Part shown: positions 9,986 to 14,666 of the stretch, piece by piece
Layout: every line of letters starts with the position of its first letter
Numbering within the stretch: position 1 is the stretch's first letter
Source of the DNA: Saccoglossus kowalevskii
Lineage: Eukaryota; Hemichordata; Enteropneusta; Harrimaniidae
DNA: 14,666 bases
Assembly: GCF_000003605.2 (NCBI RefSeq)
Contig: NW_003140815.1
Location: forward strand, 1,187,556-1,202,221
Reading direction: 5' to 3'
The notes under the pieces: generated by a model
The model's input: only the letters and a program-made list of their open reading frames with translations
Told to the model about the DNA's origin: nothing
Databases searched by the model: none
Position numbers and translations under genes: made by a program

Positions 9986-10911
9986 TTGGCTTTATAAAAC
10001 CATCGTACGTACAAACACATATCCGATAATGAAATATTGACATATCTAATCTCACGTCGTAAACAGTTTATCTTGGCCAACGGCTGGAGATACCCTCCCA
10101 ACCAATTAAATGTTAAGACATATCCCTATACAACTATGAATTGTAATCTTAGAAACATCTTAATTAGACAGGTACTCAAGAAACCAAACATTTAACACGA
10201 AAAAATAAATAAGTATCAAAGTAACTTCGTGGAATTCGGGCGTTATCATGTTATATCCGATTAGAACAACGTACCTCTTTAAGGAACGTGAATCACTGGA
10301 CGGTACAATCTGCAAAGATCGTTTTGATCGATAGTCGTTCTGCGTTCGATTGTTGCAGTGTCTGTGAATCGTTATATGGCCAGATAGATACCCGTTGGTC
10401 TTAGAAATACACAAACTTGCAATGTGTACAGCTTCATGTCTATAGTAAATAGTAAATTTTAAACTGTGCCTGGGTTTTAACATGCGTGAGTGGATCACCA
10501 ATAGTGTTCATTCTGGAATTCTTACATTTTGAAAACTGCTCGTCACAAACCGTGCAAAGAATGCGTGAAAGAATTGCACTAACAACAGTTTCATGATTTC
10601 ATGGAAGGGAAACCTTCTTATTCCATCCTATGTGTTAAACGAGTACTATAACTTCAAGCTATGACTGTAATTAATTTTAAAGATACTTAACATATTCTGT
10701 CATATCACTGTAATTTCACTTTGAATTTGAATCTACTCCTTGACATATTTGTAGAATCAAAATAATGCCAGGAATCCTGCGACTCATTCTTAAAAATAAG
10801 TCGTGTATTACTAATGGCAAAAAGACTTGTTTTTTTGTTTTTAATATATCTTCATATGCAAACCCCTACTTACGAATGAAAAAAATTAACCACATTTCCC
10901 AATGCTAAATT
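9986..10911. other. Non-coding DNA after the minisatellite
   Basis: The longest frame is a 113-codon minus-strand ORF (10501-10160) that opens at TTG. Its first ATG is the seventh codon. The product has no recognisable domain and no exon signals, so it is treated as a chance frame. Nothing else is supported. Confidence 0.5.
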
Positions 10912-11093
10912 ATGACGTTACCATTCTGCTCGCTATGTAACTGTAACGTAAAATGTTATACGAAACTCCTACATACCCATGTACAATTGAAGCGTGACAT
11001 TTATAAGCTAAATAAATCTCAATTACGCAAGAAAACACTGTATGTAAAGCAACCTGTACTTACCGTTCCATCAGGTTCTAAATCCACAAAAAA
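10912..11093 (+). CDS. Candidate first coding exon, unrecognised Cys-rich start
   Basis: An ATG at 10912 with A at -3 opens a 60-residue frame that is still open at 11093, where AAA|GTAAGT is an almost ideal splice donor; the frame stops two bases later inside the presumed intron. The N-terminus has four cysteines and two histidines (CSLCNCNVKCYTKLLHTH), loosely like a metal-binding knuckle but not a canonical C2H2 spacing. The rest is Lys-rich. A stop lies two codons before the ATG and no acceptor is visible just upstream, so it would have to be a 5' exon. No matching second exon could be identified. A splice donor and 60 open codons can both occur by chance in this much DNA. Confidence 0.2.
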
Positions 11094-12046
11094 GTAAGTA
11101 AGCCGCTATAATGTAAGAGCTATTATTTTTATTATTTCTGTTTTTGGTAATTCTACTCAAATCCGCAGTAAACAGAATGTTAATTTTGCTCAGGACGCAA
11201 TATTCTAAATATTGTAATCATTCTCATAATGCATAATTACTACGCATACGTCCTTTTTAAATTTAGTGTATCGATCAGTTAGTATATGAATGCATATAGG
11301 GAAAAGAAAAGAGTGAATAGCCTAATAAAAGACTGGACGGGAAACGAAAGTAGAAGAGCTCGACATTTCGCCTCGCCTCAGAGAGGTTTTCACAAAATGA
11401 TTTCTCTCTGATACCAGGGAAAACTCTGTTTTAAGCGACTTTGATATTACTGAATTACATTTTAACTATATAACTATGTCTCTTGTGGTTGATGTGTGGA
11501 ATTACCTACTTAACCTCCCAAATGCCAAGCGCAGCCGTTCTGTCGTATAGTCCCAAATACTATAATCATAAGCTGAAACTTAATCGCCCGAACTAGCAAT
11601 AGAAGAGGGCGACATAATACATGACTATATAAACAATAACAGATTTTATAATATATATACTGTGTTGCGTTTTTTATTGTATTTTTTTCATTGATATATT
11701 TGTAGCAAACGCGTGACAGTACACACAACACAAAGACGACTAAATTTGTGTTGATAAATATTGATTTTCCCACAATCCAATGCGCTCTTCAAATGGAAAT
11801 CACAAGTATGAGGTTTGACCTGGGCGCGTCTTACACTGATTACCGCCGGTGACTCCTTCGATATCTTCCAATCACCTAAAAATTACCTAATTAAAGCTTG
11901 GGAACTTCTCAATTTGTACTCCTTTATCTGCAACGAGTACGAGCAGTCAAAGTCGTCATCTTTGTTCATATGAGACCAATATATTTCGCGCATGTATGGC
12001 GCGACGACGCGTGGCTATGATGTTTGATGCACTAGCGTAGTGTTTA
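11094..12046. other. AT-rich non-coding DNA
   Basis: If the 10912-11093 exon is real, this would be intron. No acceptor with a continuing frame could be recognised. A weak TCAGAGAG/CTCTCTGA inverted repeat lies at 11388-11411. No coding or RNA gene is supported. Confidence 0.5.
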
Positions 12047-12106
12047 TTGTTCGCAAACACTGCGTACTCGTTGCTATTGGCAATAGATCGTAAGAAGAAA
12101 TACAAT

Positions 12107-12487
12107 ATGAACCATGAAAAATTGATTGGAAAGACGTTTAATACAAATATCACACTGATAAGCATCGTAACCCCCACGCATTTGTGCGAGTCGCATGTAA
12201 ACATACATGGTTTCAGTTCTGTTAAGTCACATTTGCCACACAATATACCAGATAAAAAAAAGCATACCGATAACGGTATCTACAGAGTATTCCGAAGTGA
12301 GTTGCGACAAAGTGGTAAAGTGTCAATGGGTTTAACCCAGTGCACGATAACACACTCACACACATATTGTGACGTTGGCAGTGTGGAAGCATCTTCGAAT
12401 ACCCCATCCACCAGCACAACAATCATCGTTCTCAAAAACACGGGGATGGAAAATAAATTCAAACCCAAAATAAAACATACTTTTTGA
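12107..12487 (+). CDS. Unrecognised 126-codon ORF (doubtful gene)
   Basis: This is the longest reading frame in the window from a true ATG. The open frame extends further upstream without an ATG, to about 12047. The protein is basic and polar, with a Ser/Thr-rich stretch (SNTPSTSTTIIV) at about residues 96-107 and a Lys-rich tail. I see no signal peptide, membrane segment or known domain. Two AATAAA words (near 12453 and 12468) fall inside the 3' end of the frame, which is awkward for a real terminal exon. The minus strand is also unusually open across 11956-12625 (frames of 95, 66, 95 and 89 codons), so the cause may be local base composition. It could also be a remnant of a transposon or an exon of an unknown gene. 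Probably not a gene as it stands. Confidence 0.18.
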   Translation: MNHEKLIGKTFNTNITLISIVTPTHLCESHVNIHGFSSVKSHLPHNIPDKKKHTDNGIYRVFRSELRQSGKVSMGLTQCTITHSHTYCDVGSVEASSNTPSTSTTIIVLKNTGMENKFKPKIKHTF

Positions 12488-13141
12488 TGTGGTTGTGCGA
12501 AATAACAAATGCAAATTCCGTGAATTGTTTTCACGCAGTTGAAATATAATAATATACGATGTAACATTGTTATTTAATGGTTGTTTATGAGTGTATGTAA
12601 CTAGTAATATGCGACAAATACCCAATTGAAGTCATTGCAGGACAGACGTTTATCCGTGTGCAGAATTATTCTGCACATTGTGACGTCGGAGATTTGAATT
12701 GTGCATGTCCACCTCGTCATTGCAAGTACGCATTCACTGCACGTTATGAAAACCCAAACTGAAAAGAGGTGTGATGGGAATTGTCTGTGGGTGGGAAACA
12801 ACATAAGTGAGCCCAGTATGGTTCAGAGACGCTTGATAGGTTGTGTTGCAGGTCAGCTCATTGGTGATATTTCTGTCTGATGAAAGAGTACTCATAATTC
12901 TCTCCCACTAAGGAATGGGAACGATCACATTTATCGTGTGTCTAACATTTCCGTCGACCTGTAATCGTTAATCACACAAATAAACCCGGTTGTTTGTTTA
13001 TCCAACGTCACTCTGTCACGAGGCAACACCTCCGGTACGTGCCGCTAGGTATCGATCAGTTAAAGTCAGTACAATGTATCGATCCCACCATTTAATTGCG
13101 CTCGCACGCAATTTGCACGCTCTCTAAACAATTGAAAAAAA
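12488..13141. other. Non-coding DNA, partly stop-poor on the minus strand
   Basis: Overlapping minus-strand frames of 67-95 codons cover 12222-12804 but none resembles a protein family. TATCGAT words occur at 13050-13056 and 13077-13083. No gene is called. Confidence 0.5.
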
Positions 13142-13300
13142 TGAATAGATGAGTGGAGGGAAACTCTATTCGCTGCATAGAAATAATTACAGCATGAAAT
13201 AACTCAGGTAATGAATGCTATATAAGCGAGAGTACGCCATGTGTAAATTGTACTGGCTGCCATGGCACCAAATCGCCTAGCTGCACACCCTAATGTGGCT
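13142..13300 (+). repeat. Diverged direct repeat, copy 1
   Basis: This is the first of two related segments. Positions 13143-13180 match 13514-13551 at 33 of 38 sites (GAATAGATGA, AGGGAAACTC and GCTGC are shared). AATAACTCA (13198-13206) recurs at 13569-13577, and CCATGGC...CGCC..GCTG..C..CTAA.GT.GCT (13260-13300) recurs at 13578-13627. Copy 1 carries about 53 bp not present in copy 2 (13207-13259), and this contains a TATATAAG word at 13219-13226. An ATG at 13262, 43 bp after the start of that TATA-like word, opens a 53-codon frame starting MAPNRLAAHPNVAP and ending at TAA 13421-13423. Whether it is translated is unknown. It could be a duplicated 5' end of a small gene or two copies of a short mobile element. 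Confidence 0.75.
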
Positions 13301-13512
13301 CCCATTCAAACTTCGGGCATTCCCAAAAATGGGATGCTTAATAACATACGTTTAATCAGTTTATTCTACACCGATAACGTCAACCCTACAAGGCCAATTG
13401 AATGCATACAGAATATCGGGTAATTGAATTGATAAAACCCTCATAACCTAGAAGTAGTAGTATGAGAGGTGGTGAAATTGGAAGAATTGAGCAGCCGACA
13501 AACGCTATCGTA

Positions 13513-13627
13513 TGAATAGATGATTGAAGGGAAACTCGATTAGCTGCCTAGAGTTATAGTTTCATAGTAATAACTCACCATGGCGACCATATTACCAAAA
13601 CGCCTTGCTGTACGCTCTAACGTAGCT
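13513..13627 (+). repeat. Diverged direct repeat, copy 2
   Basis: This is the second copy of the 13142-13300 segment, about 370 bp downstream. It lacks the 53-bp TATA-containing insert of copy 1 and instead has 9 extra bases just after ATGGC. The ATG at 13580 opens a 34-codon frame (MATILPKRLAVRSNVAL...) ending at TGA 13682-13684. The 9-bp difference keeps frame with copy 1: P-x-RLA-x-x-x-NVA is shared by the two predicted peptides. That hints at coding ancestry, but the segment is too short to prove it. Similarity fades after 13627. Confidence 0.75.
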
Positions 13628-14434
13628 TTGTTAGAGTGCATGTTAGTTATTAAACACACTGTTTTGAGGGTGCCCAGTGGCTGAGTGAAAATTTGTAAAG
13701 GACAATTGCGATATAGTACTACTAGTGTATAGTGCAGTTTGGATAGATTCACTCACAATCAAGTAGTCCCCCAAAATTAGTCAGCAACAAAGAAAACAAA
13801 AATGTTGGAGGAAAATATACATTAAGACAATTATCTATGTATTGCAGAGAATCAATTACACAGTGATAACAGTGTGTCACAGTAAAATACATTTATTCAA
13901 ATAATGCCGCAGAAACAAGGTCGTATTCTACACAATATAATTGCACAATCAAATGACGTAATATTCAAGATCCAAATCGAAGTGTGCTGCTAACATCACG
14001 CACTAACGAAGCCTATGATATGAAATTTTTCTTACTTTGCAAAACAATGATTTAATAATATATATATGGTTACATTCAAAGAATGACTCGCAACATTGAT
14101 CTTAACGTCAGAGGTACAAAATACATACATACAGTAAGATATATTTCAGGGGCGGGGGATTGGATTGTCTTAACAAATCTGTCCAGTAGGATGAATCGAT
14201 TAACTAGAATTAATAATCTTTGAGTTGTTGGTGGAATATGCATCATCAATGAATATGAAAGTTAATTTGTTGTTTCATCATTTATGTATCTGATTTTGAA
14301 CTTGCTTACACTCATGGTGGGTATTATGAGAATGCACTCTTTGCTGCAGCATATTTGGTAATTTACATAACAGACTTGGTCTTGTACAGCAAAGTGTGCA
14401 GGTTGACGGCCGTTATAATGAGAATCATGGTGAT
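13628..14434 (-). other. Probable CYP4 3' UTR and downstream flank
   Basis: No convincing coding frame is present. On the minus strand this segment follows the CYP4 stop codon and contains ATTAAA (14056-14051) and AATAAA (13897-13892), so 14434 down to about 13875 is the likely 3' UTR. It includes an AT-rich TATATATATGG patch near 14060 and a short G-rich run (GGGGCGGGGGA) near 14150. A 70-codon open frame on the minus strand (13752-13540) overlaps the direct duplication and resembles no known family. Confidence 0.4.
13892..13897 (-). promoter_or_regulatory. Candidate poly(A) signal (AATAAA) for the CYP4 gene
   Basis: TTTATT on the plus strand reads AATAAA on the minus strand, about 540 nt after the CYP4 stop. 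The minus-strand sequence just beyond it is rich in TG and T (GTGACACACTGTTATC), as expected of a downstream element. An alternative ATTAAA lies nearer the stop at 14056-14051. Either could be used; the assignment is positional inference. Confidence 0.4.
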
Positions 14435-14615
14435 TTATGTTGATTCAGTCTTGCGGGGTTCCACGTGAAGATGGAGTCCTGTTTCACAGCGTAATATCAT
14501 ACTATTTATACGACGAACACGTTTGAAGTCATCGACTGCTAAATTAAACTTTCTCAGAACAAGACCAACTGTAATTTTCATTTCATTCATCGCAAAATTC
14601 TGACCAATACAGTTT
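14435..14615 (-). CDS. Cytochrome P450, CYP4 family, last coding exon (partial gene)
   Basis: The minus strand encodes about 59 residues beginning NCIGQNFAMNEMK and ending in VEPRKTEST before a TAA at 14437-14435. NCIGQ.FAM.E.K is the haem-loop signature of the CYP4 family, and the Cys at residue 2 is the axial thiolate ligand of the haem iron. The following LRKF and the MILRCETGLHLHVEP stretch match the usual CYP4 C-terminal beta region, at normal length. CYP4 enzymes are membrane-bound monooxygenases of the endoplasmic reticulum, typically omega-hydroxylating fatty acids, eicosanoids or xenobiotics; the substrate cannot be read from this exon. The exon starts just after a TTTTAG acceptor at 14621-14616. 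Its first base, A, completes a split codon, expected to be the Arg of FxxGxRxCxG, so the intron is phase 2. An upstream in-frame ATG at 14626 is intronic and is not the start. The I-helix, ExxR and the first half of the haem loop lie beyond the window. The family call is firm; the subfamily (CYP4F- or CYP4V-like) is not. Confidence 0.93.
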
Positions 14616-14666
14616 CTAAAATACATATGATTGTATTCATGTGTAGACTGTAAACTAATATGATTC
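14616..14666 (-). other. 3' end of the CYP4 last intron, with acceptor
   Basis: Read on the minus strand, this T-rich segment ends in TGTATTTTAG immediately before the haem-loop Asn-Cys codons. An acceptor is required here because the in-frame sequence upstream of the Asn does not continue the expected FSxGPR motif. The pyrimidine tract is weak and interrupted by purines. The upstream donor and exon are outside the window. Confidence 0.8.

Noticed and set aside
10160-10501. 113-codon minus-strand ORF
   Set aside because: It opens at TTG, has no recognisable domain, and no splice or promoter signals accompany it.
11055-11110. Minus-strand FFVDLEPDGTV followed by a GTAAGT donor, faintly like an FGF-type PDGTV segment
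   Set aside because: Only a few residues are similar, a stop lies just upstream, and no cysteine-bearing FGF core is nearby.
11268-13062. Exact 14-mer GTATCGATCAGTTA at 11268-11281 and 13049-13062
   Set aside because: One shared 14-mer is near chance expectation in a window of this size, and similarity does not extend beyond it.
1-14666. tRNA or rRNA genes
   Set aside because: GTTCGA words (for example near 610 and 10335) lack a full B box, an A box at the right distance and a cloverleaf; no rRNA core sequence was seen.

Overview
The window looks like AT-rich, mostly non-coding nuclear DNA from an animal, probably an invertebrate. The evidence is one spliced metazoan-type gene end, long intergenic stretches with stops in all frames, AATAAA-type signals, a large diverged minisatellite, and no bacterial-style gene packing. 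I cannot name the species or phylum from the sequence alone.

Layout. Positions 1-7404 are AT-rich intergenic or intronic DNA. They hold a C10 tract (2211-2220), a perfect hairpin (2580-2604), an inverted ETS-like pair next to three CTCGAG words (2820-2878), an NRF-1-like palindrome (3371-3380), a compact CCAAT/TATA/AATAAA cluster that could be a promoter or a decayed solo LTR (5968-6221), and X-box-like sites (6561-6651). Positions 7405-9985 form one minisatellite array of about 99 units of 26 bp. Its core is nearly homogeneous and CpG-rich, its edges are decayed, and it has a clear higher-order organisation of 4-unit (104 bp) and 7-unit (182 bp) blocks. Positions 9986-13141 are again mostly non-coding, with one possible short coding exon ending in a strong splice donor (10912-11093) and a stop-poor block whose longest reading frame has no recognisable homology (12107-12487). 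Positions 13142-13627 hold two diverged direct copies of a roughly 110-bp sequence. Positions 13628-14434 are best read as the 3' UTR and downstream flank of the one gene that can be identified.

That gene is a cytochrome P450 of the CYP4 family on the minus strand. Its last exon (14615 down to 14435) starts inside the haem-binding loop, carries the cysteine ligand, and runs to a TAA stop. The rest of the gene lies beyond the right edge.

Nothing here shows several genes acting together. The most distinctive element is the minisatellite, which combines ordered variant blocks, CpG-type decay and alternating purine-pyrimidine tracts repeated every 26 bp.
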